From Datnioides undecimradiatus (lineage: Eukaryota > Chordata > Actinopteri > Lobotiformes > Datnioididae), in assembly GCA_008933995.1 (NCBI GenBank), contig WARS01000031.1, positions 3,066,001-3,130,000 on the forward strand: a stretch of 64,000 nt of DNA. The letters run 5' to 3'. The first letter of the stretch is position 1. The number at the start of each line of letters is the position of its first letter. Shown here piece after piece: positions 26,191 to 39,000 of the stretch. A program made the position numbers and the translations under genes. The notes under the pieces are model-generated. The model did no database searches. It was not told where the DNA came from and saw only the letters and a program-made list of their open reading frames with translations.

Positions 26191-28712
26191 AAAAAGATGT
26201 CAATGGATGTACATCACACAGTGTGATGGAAGTAAAGCTGCACAGATTGGTATCATGCACAGAGCTGTGTGAGTTTTCTCACAGCAAAGGGAGAATTATT
26301 ATCTATTTCTTGCCAGAGTGTCAAAAAACCCTTCTGCTTGTGTGTGAGTCATCTGATTGGGGAATAGTTCCTTGTGCAAACATCTTTACTCTTCTCCTGT
26401 GAAGTTCCAGCTGAATCATGCCAGATTTTAAATGACTTGAACCTCATGAAACTCATGATCTTGTACATTTCTTCCAGCTGTTGAGTTTCCTGTCTTTTAT
26501 CTTGGGACAGAAAGCATGAATAAATGATTATCAACACATTAATGTTCTCCTTCATGATCCGGATCAAAGTATGCAATTCATCCTATTGTTATTCCATATT
26601 CACTGTATCCTCAATAAAAGAAATAAATCCAGTGTCCTTGAATGTCCAAACCATTTGTCTTCATTCATGTCAAAGATATTTCAAGATGATTTGCATTAAC
26701 AGAGAAAGATATTCAGATCTCTGTTTACTCTATTTTTGATTAAAAAATGCCATAAAAAAAAATATTTTAGTCGGGCGTTTCAACTTTCTCCGGCTGTCGG
26801 TGGCGCTCAGCTCCAAGACCATTTATTCCTGCTGATGATGTATATCTCTTTTAAATTGATCAAATATATATATTCTGAAATCATTTAAAATTGACTTATT
26901 TGTTAAACAGGAGTAAATGAATTGTGCATTTCTAAGAACTATTTTCAGGCACAGAGTTGTGCACAAGCAGGTAAAAAAAAGCTAAAAAAAAAAAAAAAAA
27001 AGTGCAATAAAAGGCAACTTTATTATCCACAATGGCCAATCCATCAGTTCATTAAAATATCAAAACATACACACACACCTCATTACAATAATACTGACAA
27101 CAGGAATAATCCAAGTAATAAAGATCAAGCCAATGCTCTGTCCTCAGTCAGCTGATCTTTACCTGGCACATCTTACATCTGCCCCTCAATGCCACGAATC
27201 AGACATTCAGTATTTATACCTGCATATGTATACTTGTCTCTGTCTGCCCGCTATCAGAATGCATGGTCACTTCCTGTTTTGAAACAAGAAAACTTTATTT
27301 TATCTTTACCTGCTGTGTTGCTGAGTCTTGCTTCTGAGTACAACTCTCACCTGACAGGAACATTGATTCAGAGCAGAAACAGACGAGATCGAGACAATGA
27401 AACAAGCAGCTACAGCGTCACTGAGGTATTTGTTGAGTAAAGTCGCTATAGGGGGAAAGTTGCCATTTGTTAAATGTCTTTAACACAGATTACAAATTTT
27501 AAAAAGGAAAAACGAAATTGAGCTAAGAAAACATTGAGTTTGGCTGGAGTAAATTTTGATGACAAAGGGTTATTTAGGGAGAATTTTCAGCTTTTTTCCT
27601 CCCCTAAGCCAAATATCCTCCTCTTCCAGACCTTTAGTATCGGGGTCTCAAGAGGTCTCCAAAGCATGGTCCAGAAGGAAAATGGATGACCTTGTTGAAC
27701 ACATATCATCTGTCTTCCAGATCAGCTTCACATGTTTCTAATCTAGCCCTTAATTCTGCATGTCTTCATGCTTTACTGAGCTGGAGCTGGCCAGAAAACA
27801 TGAAGGAGCTGCTGTAACCCTAACATGTGCTCTCCATAATGTGTCAGCAGAAAAACACATGTGCTCTCCCTCTGCTTGTATCCAGGTTAACGTACAGTAT
27901 CTTTACAGCCGTGTATATAGGTTTGCACTTTGGCCGTGTTTGGTAGGGATAATAGGCCGGTCTTACATCGTGCTGGTTTCCACTCTTTTTATGTTGACCT
28001 AGAGTCTTTCAGTCATCAGAGATGTGTTTGATGAGCAAGGCTGGTGTTTATATTTTCCACAGATCACAAATCATTTATATGTAAGATAAGTCTGCTTTCT
28101 CCATTCTTAAACACTACCAGAAGTGTGACATTAGTGGGGTCAAAAGCTTTAATGAGCAGCATAAAACACATTTCACAATCATGCAGTTCTAATTAATAGT
28201 CTGAAAACTTCTGAAGGCTTCTTTGAGTTTTTACAGAAAATTAATTTATATTTTTGAACATATATTATTTTCATAAAAGCATGTGTCAAGTATCAATGAC
28301 AGCATGAAATCACAGAATTTACACCTGAATCTGCAGCTCTTATTTGGCTTTTTTGTCTGTCTGATACTTTGTTGTTTTGGTTCACTCTGACTGCCTTTCA
28401 AGCAAATACAAAAACCCACTGGTTACTGGACAGCTGCAAACTGCAGACAGACAGTTAGAGAGTAGCTGGTGGATATAACAGAGACAGAAGCAGCTAAAGA
28501 GCCAGAGATTTCCCTCAGGAGATGGTAGACACAATGTTAAGCTTAAAGAAGTAAATATTAGACTTACAGCCGCCAGGCAGCAAAAAACACAACGGTAACA
28601 AGTCTGCACTGCTGGATGTGTAAATACCCATGTGTGGACTAACAAGTACACCATATAAACATAAAAGGTGGTGATATGTCAGTGTTGTGTTCACTCCTTG
28701 TTTCTGTTGATG

Positions 28713-28730
28713 GTATATATATATATATAT
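28713..28730. repeat. TA microsatellite
   Basis: Nine tandem TA units. Confidence 0.9.
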
Positions 28731-30346
28731 CCTTATTTTTGTGTTTAGTTTGGCAGACTGATGAATCCAAATGTTGAGTTCACACTAGTACAATATCAGC
28801 TTGATCTCCGAGACGTCGGGCAAAGAGTTGGATGAGGAACTACAAGCATGATCATCAAATGTTTTACTCTGTGTAATGTGTCATGGTGGATGAGAATCAA
28901 TGCTGTATATTGCACACGAGGCATCATCATAAACACATTAGTGTTTCTTTGTTTTGCCTGACAGATTCCATGATGTGCTGCAAACATTGACCAATAGCAG
29001 CACAGAACAGAAGATGTGTATCAAGTTACTGGTGCTGCAGAGGGGAACTGCAAAACAAAGTGAAGATCAACATAGCTTTTCTTTCTTTTTTTAGGTTTTT
29101 CTAAACACAGGATAGCCTGTATCACACACTGGAAAGTGGTCCCTTGCACCTTCTTCCTGGTAACATAATTCATATTGTGAAAGACTGAAAGCACTGATTG
29201 GTTGGGGAACATCACAGTCTGTCACTTCTCTAATTAATCACTTAATCTGACACAGTAAGCATCGAAACACTGCGAAGAGAGGAGGCTTAGAGTGATATGG
29301 TACGTCTACTGACAGTCCTGTTGTCCAGCTTTTATTGACCAAGTTGTCCTGAAGCATCTGTTCCTATGCCTTTATTCTTACATGCAACCTAAAATTAGTT
29401 GTAATTCATTAACTATTGAAAGGATATACGGTCGCGTTAATATAAAATGTATTTTCAGAAGGCGTCCCTCGGGAGTCTCTCATGATAAATTCAGATCTGT
29501 AGAGTATTCAGGTGAAAATGTTTGTGTACAACACTTGTTGACACCAGTAAAGTACAGTGTTCAACCTGAATCATTTTAATCATCAGACATCAAAGAACAA
29601 CCTGTCAACACTCAAGCCTGCAGACTTCCTCTGAGCTTTATCTACTCACAGTTTAAATAAGCACCTCTCTCCTAGACACACAGTGACCTACCTTTAATCT
29701 CCAGTTACTAGAACACACCAAATGTGTTGCTGTTAAGTTGAAATCCTGTGTCTCCACAGGTTAATGGATAGGTTAATGGATTTTATACAATTTGCTGATC
29801 AATTTGTAAATATTTAGTAATAAGTTTTAGTTATTCAGCCAGCTAATTTTTAGTGATTCTAGCCTATCTACTATGAGGATTAAAGGCTTTTCTCTGTTTT
29901 ATATAATTGTGAATTAAATTACAGTATGTGACTGGTGTAATATTTGACATAACTCAATGTTTAAAATAATAAAAGTTGCTGTCTTACACTGTTTCACTTC
30001 TAACCTAGTATCAAACTCACATGCCCACATTTACACTGAAAGAGTTGTTTGGTTGCTCTAATTTTTCCTCCTCTATGTAAAAGCCATGAATTGATCACTA
30101 ATACTAGAGTGACTTTAAGGTTAGGTGATAGGAGATCACTTGATTTGTTGAAGACTCATATGAGTCTGAATGAATGAGAGCTTCAGAGCTTGTTTGACTG
30201 TGTAGATATTGTTATATAAGGACACACAATGTCTGTCAGGGTGCTGAAGGCTTTTGTTGCTGAAACATAAACCGGGCTTCATGAAGTGTTTTAGCAGAGC
30301 AGACAAAGACAGAGAGGAGACAGAGGTTAGGCAGAGAGCACTGGGG

Positions 30347-30376
30347 GGGTGGTAGCGGTGGTGGTGGTGGTGGTGG
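30347..30376. repeat. GGT-rich trinucleotide repeat
   Basis: Tandem GGT units with one GC interruption, preceded by a G7 run. The opposite strand reads a poly-His frame that I do not take as a gene. Confidence 0.8.
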
Positions 30377-31074
30377 GGAGGGTTGAGTCCCTTAATGACT
30401 CTACCAGTGAAAGTATGCAGAGCAGCTTCTGCTATTATCATCAGGGGCCCGGCATCACACAAAGGGAGAGAGACCACTCTACTTCCTTTAGGTAAATTCA
30501 GAGGTGGAATTGAGATTCAGGTTTGAGCAAATTGCCAAGACATTTAGAAGTCAGCACATTTGATTTTTAGGGAAGGATATTGTTTTTCATTGTAGAGGAG
30601 TTACATGTCTTGTAGTTTTTCATTGTAGAGGAGAGCAATGTCTATCACCAGGAGAGGTTTTTCTCAACAAAACTAGTTTGGATCACAGATGAAAAAGGAA
30701 GGACTACATCCTGACAACAACAGATTGTTGTTCAGATTAGGCAGCTACAGATTCATTCATCATCTATTGAATACAGGTTAATCTTCATTTGAATTCAGTG
30801 GGAGAAGACTTAAAGTGCCGCATTCACGATTTTAAGAAAAATACAGAAGTACTGGCGCCAACATACTTTCCTTTTACATTATTAAAGAACAATTTTTCGC
30901 TTTGCAGAACAGCCATTTAGAATAATGCGCATTATATCATTGGATTATTGGATTACAATGATTAATGTATCAGTCGTGTCGTAGCTGGTAAAGGCGGGGA
31001 TCATTTTAACTGCTTTACATACTGTTGGGCAGCCTTTCTTAAATTAATAATAATAATACATTATTATTGATTTA

Positions 31075-31200
31075 TTGACTGTACCTGCAAAAGTAACTAA
31101 ATTATCACACAAACATAGTGGAGTGGATAATACTCTCCATACTTTTCTCTGAACTGTAGCAGAGTAAAGGCACAAAGTAAAGTTAGGAAGTAACTAAAGT
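31075..31200. repeat. Diverged 'agtggagt...gtagcagagtaaa' type teleost repeat
   Basis: 'gtaactaaattatcacac', 'atagtggagtggataatac', 'tctctgaactgtagcagagt', and 'aaagtaaagttagg' resemble a dispersed percomorph repeat I recall. A weaker related patch ('gctgtcaaatacatgtagtg') lies near 32,090. Approximate ends. Confidence 0.45.
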
Positions 31201-34200
31201 ATAATAATAGTTAATGGTCACCGCTGGCTGGAAGATCAGTTTCACATCTTCAACAACATTAAACTATTTGGTGCTTCAGATCTTTGAGTGATGTGACACT
31301 CAATTGGTCTGGTATGTTCTCGTATAGCCAGTGGACCAGATCTGCTGTGCTCATGTGACCTTTGGGTTTATGGCTCCAGCAGACGTAAGTTTATTAATCA
31401 TCATCACAATTATCTCGTGTTGGTAATAGTTCACCATTGTTTGCTTTTTTCTAAACAACCTCTGTTTCTGTGTTTACAGGCTCTCTCCTGGGACCAACTC
31501 CAGCTTGTTAACTGATGTCAGGTCAGGATGTTGGTTGTATTTTTGTTTTTGCTCTGAGCTCATGTAACAACGGTGTGGAACTAAATAAGAACCTACATAG
31601 TCTTCCTAGTTATCATGAAAGAACACAGCCCGCCTCCCTTGTTAATGTGATTGACAGGTTTCCTCCACATGTGATAAAACACTCTGCTGTGTCAACCACA
31701 AACATTACAGGAATGTGTACTTTATTAGAGGAACCATACTCAATGACAGTATTAGGTTACAGTACATTTCTTAAATATTCCAGTGTTGCAAAGTGGTGAT
31801 TTAATTGTAAATGGACATAAATGTTTGAGAAATGACAGTTTTGTAGCATGTGTCCAAGGAGAAAAAATTGATGGTAAATATACAAGGTGGTAGTAGACCT
31901 TACATTAAGGAAAAGAGTACATTACTGACAACAGAATTTATTTTAAAAATCAAAAGTTAAAAGTTAAATTCATTATATACAGAAGAAATTTCCTTGTTAG
32001 TGTAAAACTTACGTATGTTTTGTGACTTTGTAATTACTGATTATTGACATTATTGACATGTTAATCTAAACTGTAGCCTATAACCACAGCTGTCAAATAC
32101 ATGTAGTGATGTAATTAACAATGTACAAGCACTTTAATGACCCATTCCAATTTGTGTCTGTTTTCAAAAACTTTCAAGGTTTGATTTTTTCCCTCAATTT
32201 AACAATCTTTCAAGGATTTGCAGCAACCATAGGAACCCTGATAAAATGTTAAGTAAAGTAAGTATGGACTGTTGATGAAAGCTGCTGACAGAAGTTGAGT
32301 GAAAACCAGCCTGACAACCGACAACCTGCACCTTCTGCTGGACATAGAGCAGCTTGTTTAATACTAAATAAAGGACACCAATAAAATCATATTCTAAAAA
32401 TCATCTGCCTTATTTGATGTAATTCCACAGCCTTTGCCCAACATGATTTACCTGTCTGGTATCCTGTTTGTCCGAGAACAGGCTGTGTCTGCTTCTGTTG
32501 CCCTGGTGACCAAACTTTGCATGTTTGTGTGTCCATTCCCTCACTTTCCTATCCTCACATCATCAACCACCACCTCTGTCCACCTTGTTTACAAAGACAT
32601 AAAGTCTTCTGAAGACCCCAAAAAAGTGCAATAAAGTTGTCCTCACTGAACAGCTTGTAAATGTTAGAAAAACACATGGCTGCAGAGAGCTACTGTCCAC
32701 TCTGGCAGGCGGTGATGAGACATAAAAAAGAGTCTGTGCAGTGTAGGCCTGTGGATAAGTGTTTTTGTCAAATGATGATGTGTTATAGTGAGGACAGTGA
32801 TAAATACTGCTCTGCAATAAGTCTGATTTGAGATGAAAAGACAAAACTGACTTGTTCATGAATACATCTGTACTTCCCTCTCAGACATGGAGTGAAATGA
32901 GTGAGTGTTTTTACACCAGTTTTTCTTCTCCTACACTGACAAAAAAAAACTTCTGGACAAAAAAACACTGAATTGAGGATGTATGTGGCTTCATCAGCAG
33001 TGATTTTCCTGGAGCACTGCTTTGATCCTTCACTAACTGCCTTCTAACCACACTAACCACACAGACACTTGCTTCCTTCCACCAAACCAAACCACCTCAT
33101 TCTGAGGAAACATGGTAATTGGTGGAAGGTAAACACAAGACTGTGCTTGTTGCGTTATATTGTTTTCATGCCCTGTTCTTAGTACCATCCACACACCACA
33201 GGAACAGAGCAGCAGTTAGCTAACCTAACTGCGCTGTCGACACCTGTCATCTGTCCCTTCACCTGGCCTGGGAACTGAACGCACCATGGAAAGACTGAGC
33301 TGCAAAACCAGGTTATGTTCTTTCCCCTGCTGGGTGTTCTTTGCCTTGTAATTGACACGATGATGTCAGCTAATAAATGTTGTGTGGAAAAACAACAGAT
33401 ACCAACAACTTTACAGGATCTCTAACAGGCATGACTAACACAAGTTTATTTTTAAAATCTGCTTCTCCACGGCCTCTGTCTCTTTCTCTCCATCTGTTTC
33501 AACAGAACAGATACCAAGTGGACAAAATAATGTGAACTCACTGGGGTGAGACACTAAGAGGCCTATGAATGCTGATCAAAGTGACACTTTGTTGCTGCAG
33601 TTAAGAAATGTGCATTGTTTTTTCATAAAACTAAGCTACCAAACTAAGCTACCGCAGTCGTTCCCCTGTGTGCATTGTTTTTCATCTTTTTCACAGTCCT
33701 TCCACAGTTCTCCTGCAGCAGAGCACTCAGACAACTGTCATGAGATGTCAAGGTGAGACAAGTCAAACTCAAGAATGTACTGCGTAAAAATGTAAGAAAA
33801 AAATCCAAAGTTCAAATATAGTGACATTACTTTCATGACCTTGTGTTGGTGTAAGAGATAGATAGTAACACCAAAAAAGACAGTTCCAACAACATTTTAC
33901 TTAATATTTTGGTATAATCTTATTTATTCATACAGCAAGTTATTTTAAAGTCACCAAGTCAGACTGGCCATTAGGTCTCTGTTAACACTGAAACACCATA
34001 GTGAAAATCCCCAGACTTATTCTCAGTACAGATTTATATAATGGGGTTTCAGTGAGATTTTGTGGGTTTAGCAGTGTTTGTAGTGCATCAGTGTCTCCAC
34101 GAGTGCAGACATTAAGAATCACCTCCAATCAAACCGCTAGACAAACTGGTTAATGTTAATGTTACATAACAGTGTTGAAACACAGATTATATGCCTGATA

Positions 34201-34860
34201 AAACAAACAGGAGCAGAGGGTTCACTAGCTGATGTGAAACACTCAAATTCAATGCCATATTTGATCAACAAAATCTTAACTCAAGTTAAACTCATCTATG
34301 TATATTTTTCGAAATGTAAGCAGCATTTTTAATAAATTAGAAAACCTGTCTTCTTGCCATCAGAGATATTTGATGCAAAAATGTTATTATACTTAATATT
34401 TCTTTTAAAGAAAAAGTGACATTACATTACAAGACTAGTTAATCAAGAATGAAAAGTACACTGAAATATTAGAGCTTTGTTCATAATAACAAATAACAAA
34501 GCAGAACAAAACTTCTGCATATTAGTTTCACATCCTGTATGTATTTATTTATTTATTTATTAAATCAGGCTTTACATTCTGTTACATCCTGTATGCAAAG
34601 TCATGCACAGCATGGACTGAGAGCAGTGGAGAGGACCAAAGCCCACTTTGACTCAATCAGCATTGATCTTGGACACGAAAGAGGGCGATTTATTAACACC
34701 AGCATTTGTTACTTGACCCTCTGACTGTTCTCCTTTCACATGTAGCGCTATCTAATAACCATTCAGTGTCATGGCTGCACAATGAACGTGATGAATTATA
34801 AGGATAACCGGTAATCAAAAGACACTGTGGCCCTCTGCTGAGAAAGGAGGGAGGGGTGCT
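31201..34860. other. Intergenic region upstream of cilp
   Basis: No defensible exon. The last few hundred bases before 34,874 (from about 34,690) are less repetitive and contain an ACAATG core at 34,778, which could be part of the cilp promoter or a proximal enhancer. A TTTA microsatellite lies near 34,541-34,562. Confidence 0.45.
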
Positions 34861-34873
34861 GTAGGCTGAGAGG

Positions 34874-34880
34874 TATAAAA
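34874..34880 (+). promoter_or_regulatory. TATA box of cilp
   Basis: TATAAAA sits about 30 bp before the likely start of the noncoding first exon. A good donor (gtaaga) follows at 35,050, and the first coding exon lies about 930 bp further on. A TATA promoter suits a tissue-restricted matrix gene. The transcription start (about 34,905) is inferred from the usual TATA spacing. Confidence 0.6.
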
Positions 34881-34904
34881 GAGACAGTGAAGGAGTGAGT
34901 TGAA

Positions 34905-35049
34905 CCAGAGTGAAGAACATAAGAGGAGGAGAGAAATGTGACAGGGAAACATAAGGAAAGGAAAAATAAGGAACAAATAAAGGAGCACAATCCGGCACAA
35001 AACTCTAAAGACGAGAGCTTCAGGCCAGGAGAATTCATTCAACAAGAGG
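34905..35049 (+). other. cilp exon 1 (5' UTR, noncoding), inferred
   Basis: The segment runs from the expected start after the TATA box to an 'agagg/gtaaga' donor at 35,049/35,050. It has no ATG in frame with the protein. Human CILP also begins with a noncoding exon. The 5' end is an estimate, and an RNA read across 35,049 to 35,983 would confirm it. Confidence 0.5.
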
Positions 35050-36051
35050 GTAAGAAATTGAGAAACTATTAAATCTATTTATGAGTCCATATCAATCTGC
35101 TAAAAAGGTATTTTTAACTGTATAGACTGGGATATAGGGATATTCTAATCTCAGTGCAAGTTATCATGTATACAATTGAAAATGTAATCAGCAAAAAGTA
35201 ATTTGATTTGGTGCCAGATTTAAAATACATCAAGTGAAGAGATCTTGATTTCAAAATCAGTTCTTTTAATATTATTGTCATTTGTAATATGAATTATGAG
35301 TCACAATCAATACACAATAGAGTCTTTATTTCAGATTACTTGTAGAAACTTGTACAGCTTTTATTCAAACTACTGCACACTTATCTATTACATGTAACAC
35401 ATCCTGTCTGAAAGGTACTTATTATTTTATAAATATCCTTTCTGTTCTTTCTTGACTTGAGGGCAAAAGTAACAAAGTAGTCTGTCATGTGAAATTTTGC
35501 AAGTGTTTCTATTTCCTATTTTATTTAATTTGCACAAATGCAAACCTTGTGTGTAGGGGAGTGTTTGGATTGTGTAGCCAGTATTTTGTCAGTAGATGCA
35601 AAAATGTTTGAGTGCTCCAGTGACAAATGGTGATGGCTAGCACAGATGTGTAATCTGAGTGGGGGGCTCTGTCCAGCCCTGCTTTTTTCACCCTAAAAGA
35701 CAAAGAGGCTGGAATTGCTCCTTAAAGAAACATTTCTGTTCTAGATATGAATTACTGTTTTTTGTCAATACTAAAAGTAAGCATTTAACTAGGTAAAGTA
35801 TCTATTTTGAATGCGTATAGTTGTATTATGGACTGATATATGCAGGTATGTAAGGTATGTGTTGGGTTAGTAAAAAAAAATTTAAATGCAACACTGAACA
35901 CAGTGGAAACACTGAACATTGTTTTTAACCTGCAGTTTCCCACCAGTGAGGTTCTGCTGTTTGGTCTCTATCTTCTTTGTAGTTCGTGGTGTGAAACGCA
36001 CATTAGGAGAGGTGAAAGTTCAAGGGTCAGAGGCACCAGTAGTGTGTGAAA

Positions 36052-39000
36052 ATGACGGTGTGGCCACTTTTTCTCATCACCACAGCCACTGTTGTAGGAG
36101 TTACAGCTCAAGGTGGGTCACTCACAAATGTATGTATGATTTAGTTCTGTTCCCTACAAACATTGGCCTGCAGCTAAAGCAATTTCCTATTTGGTGGATT
36201 CTGTAATCAAAGTAAACCAGGCTGTGGGCAGTCATGTAAATCATAATCATCCCCTACTGTATTTTTCTGGAACCATAGCTATGTTTTCTTGATTAATGTA
36301 AAGACCCGGTCAGACCTTATGCACACACTGACTGAATCTGAATCTGACATCTACCACTGAGTTACATTTTGTAGTTTTTGTAAATACACACAACTGCACT
36401 CAAATGTAGTTTATATCATTGCAAAAATGATATTCTCCTAACATCTATCTGGAAGTATTTTAAAATTAAAGGTTGTGTAAAAATTATACTCAAGATTAAC
36501 AGATTTAGTAAGTATTTAATGATGATAATCCATGTTTGAGGTAAATACAACTCACTAAGACTAAGAAGAACATTGTAAAAAATGAGTGCATGGTACAAAA
36601 ATTGTGTGAAACAGCCAAGAAATTTATCCAACACTTTGGTTTGTGTCATACAGGATCTTGGAGAAAGGACAACAAAGAGTCAAGTCCTTCTGTGTACCAC
36701 TCTGATGGTAACTCTATTTACAAACTATGTATAAATATGTAGTTATAATGGTAAAAGTCCTTTTTTCTGCCAGTTTTAGACACAAACAGTACTTTGATAA
36801 CTGTTAGTATGAGCTTGTGTTCAAGCCACAATTTGGGTTTGTACTTTGTCTCCAGACAGTTATGAGTGGACCACATGGTTTAATGTTGACCACCCTGGAG
36901 GCCGAGGAGACTATGAGCAGCTGGGCGCTATTCGCTTCTACTACCGTGCCCGAGTGTGTGAGACTCCCCGAGCAATCGAAGCCAGAACTACTGATTGGGT
37001 CCCCGCTCGTGAAACTGGGGAAAAGGTCCATGCGGATCCTACTGTAGGCTTCTGGTGCCTCAATGAGGAGCAGGGGCCTGATCGCAATTGTTCCAACTAT
37101 GCAGTCCGTTTCCTCTGTCCCAAAGGTCCAGCCATAACTATTAATCATTCCGTCACCAAAAGTTGATCATAATAGCAAAGCCATACCCTCTGAGAGTTGT
37201 ATCTTAAAAGCCTGCTTTCTGAATTTGCTGGTGCAAATAAGAGATACTTTTTGATGATTAAACTTTTCAGCTTATTATTTGACTGTCACTTGCACTAACT
37301 ATTCCAACAGATAACAGTGTTAACATTCAGGGTACCTGGGGTCCGTGGTCAGACTGGAGCCCATGCCCTGCCCTCTGTGGTCAAGTGGGAGTCCAGCTAC
37401 GCACGAGAAACTGCCAATCTCGCTCTGCACCTTGCAGTGGGCCCAAAGTGGAAGGGAAAGCATGCAATGGACCAGACTGCCCAAAAATCGGTGAGCTAAA
37501 CTTAGTCAGGCCCTGATTTGCTCATCAAATGTGGAACACCTTGTATTCACAAAATGGCTAAACTTGTTAAATTCTGTTCTTTAGATTGCTCCTTGCAATG
37601 TGTGATGGGGAGAGTAAATGCTGAGTGTGATGCATGCATGTGTGAAGAACACCTCCTGCTGGGTTCTGTTCGTGGTGCTGGGGGTCTCACTGCTGAAGGG
37701 GCTACCATCATTCGCTCTGGCAAACTCCTTACCCTAACTGACCACAACGGGCATTTCCGAATCCCTGGTATCTGCCCTGATGGCAACACCACCCTAACAG
37801 TCAGCCTACAGGGTCACTCAACACTCAATGTTGTTGTGCTCCACAGTACAGAGCACACTTCTGTTCTCAGTGTCCAGCTAAAAAGAACAGGTAGGTCAAT
37901 GTCTGTGGATTTACAACAAAATATTTGGTTACAGTTCATAGCACATTTGTCATCAAAAAATAATAATTTTGAGCTGCATATTATGGCAAGTTTGTTGAGC
38001 ATGTAAAGATTCTAATACATATTGTTTATCTAATCCTCTATTGCAATTTTTCAGAAAAGCTTCATGTGTTGAGCAACCCCGAGAGCAAAGCCCGGAGAGA
38101 GGGACAAACTGCTGCCTTCTGTTGCAAGGTGGCAGGAACACCGCTACCAGACAAGTACCAATGGTAGGACTTGTGATAGTTAAATCACACCCCCCCAAAT
38201 GATATTGACACATTTAATAATTAAGTATTACAGTACATTCAGTGACAGTTCATCTCTTTTCTCTGTGTGAACCAATAGGTTCCATAATAACAGTCTTCTT
38301 GAGAAAGAGTCTGAGAGTACCTTGGTCCTAAAAGATCTGCGTCCTGAACAGACTGGGGAGTACCACTGCAGAGCAAGCGGTCCGTCTGGGGCTATTAAGA
38401 CCAAACCAGCTACACTCAAAGTCATAGGTGTGTTCTCAAAACTCATAGCCTACATAAAACTCTCCCTTTTCCTTTTTCCTCCAACCAGTCATGGCAGATG
38501 GCTGCCAATGTAGAGCAAAGTTATGCTTAAAGGTAGTTTTTCTTTGCTGCTGCCAAGTCTTAACTCATAGCAGTGGCTGTGGGGTGTAATTAATATAAAA
38601 AGTAGAGTCTAGACTTGCTCTTTATGAAAAGACAATATACACAATACACAATATAAATAAATATAATATAAATAAAACTGAATTCAACTGATTTGAATAG
38701 CAGTATGATCAAGCTAAAACAACCTTTTGATTTTTTTACATCATACAGGAAAAGAAGAACATCCATGTAATCCCAAGCCTGAATCCCACCTAATCCGTCT
38801 TCCACATGACTGCTACCAAAACAGCACAGACTCCTTCTACTATGATGTGGGCAAGTGCCCATCAAGGTCATGTGCTGGACAGTTGGACAATGGCATCAGG
38901 TGCAAAGATAAAGTGGCATACTGCTGTGGTGTGCAAAAGATGGAGCAGAGACAGCTAACCTGCCAGGGATACCAACTGCCTACGATGGTGGTGACTGAGT

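Larger units (their letters stand above)
26191..31070. other. Intergenic, no gene found
   Basis: No defensible exon. The stretch holds an A run near 26,985-27,001, a TA microsatellite near 28,713-28,730, a GGT trinucleotide run near 30,347-30,376, and a small local duplication of 'gtttttcattgtagaggag' near 30,582 and 30,618. Confidence 0.5.

Noticed and set aside
38727..38748. ATG at 38,727 as start of a 790-residue single-exon cilp
   Set aside because: The first 21 bases are intron ending in a good acceptor (catacag); upstream exons join here in phase, so this is an internal exon.
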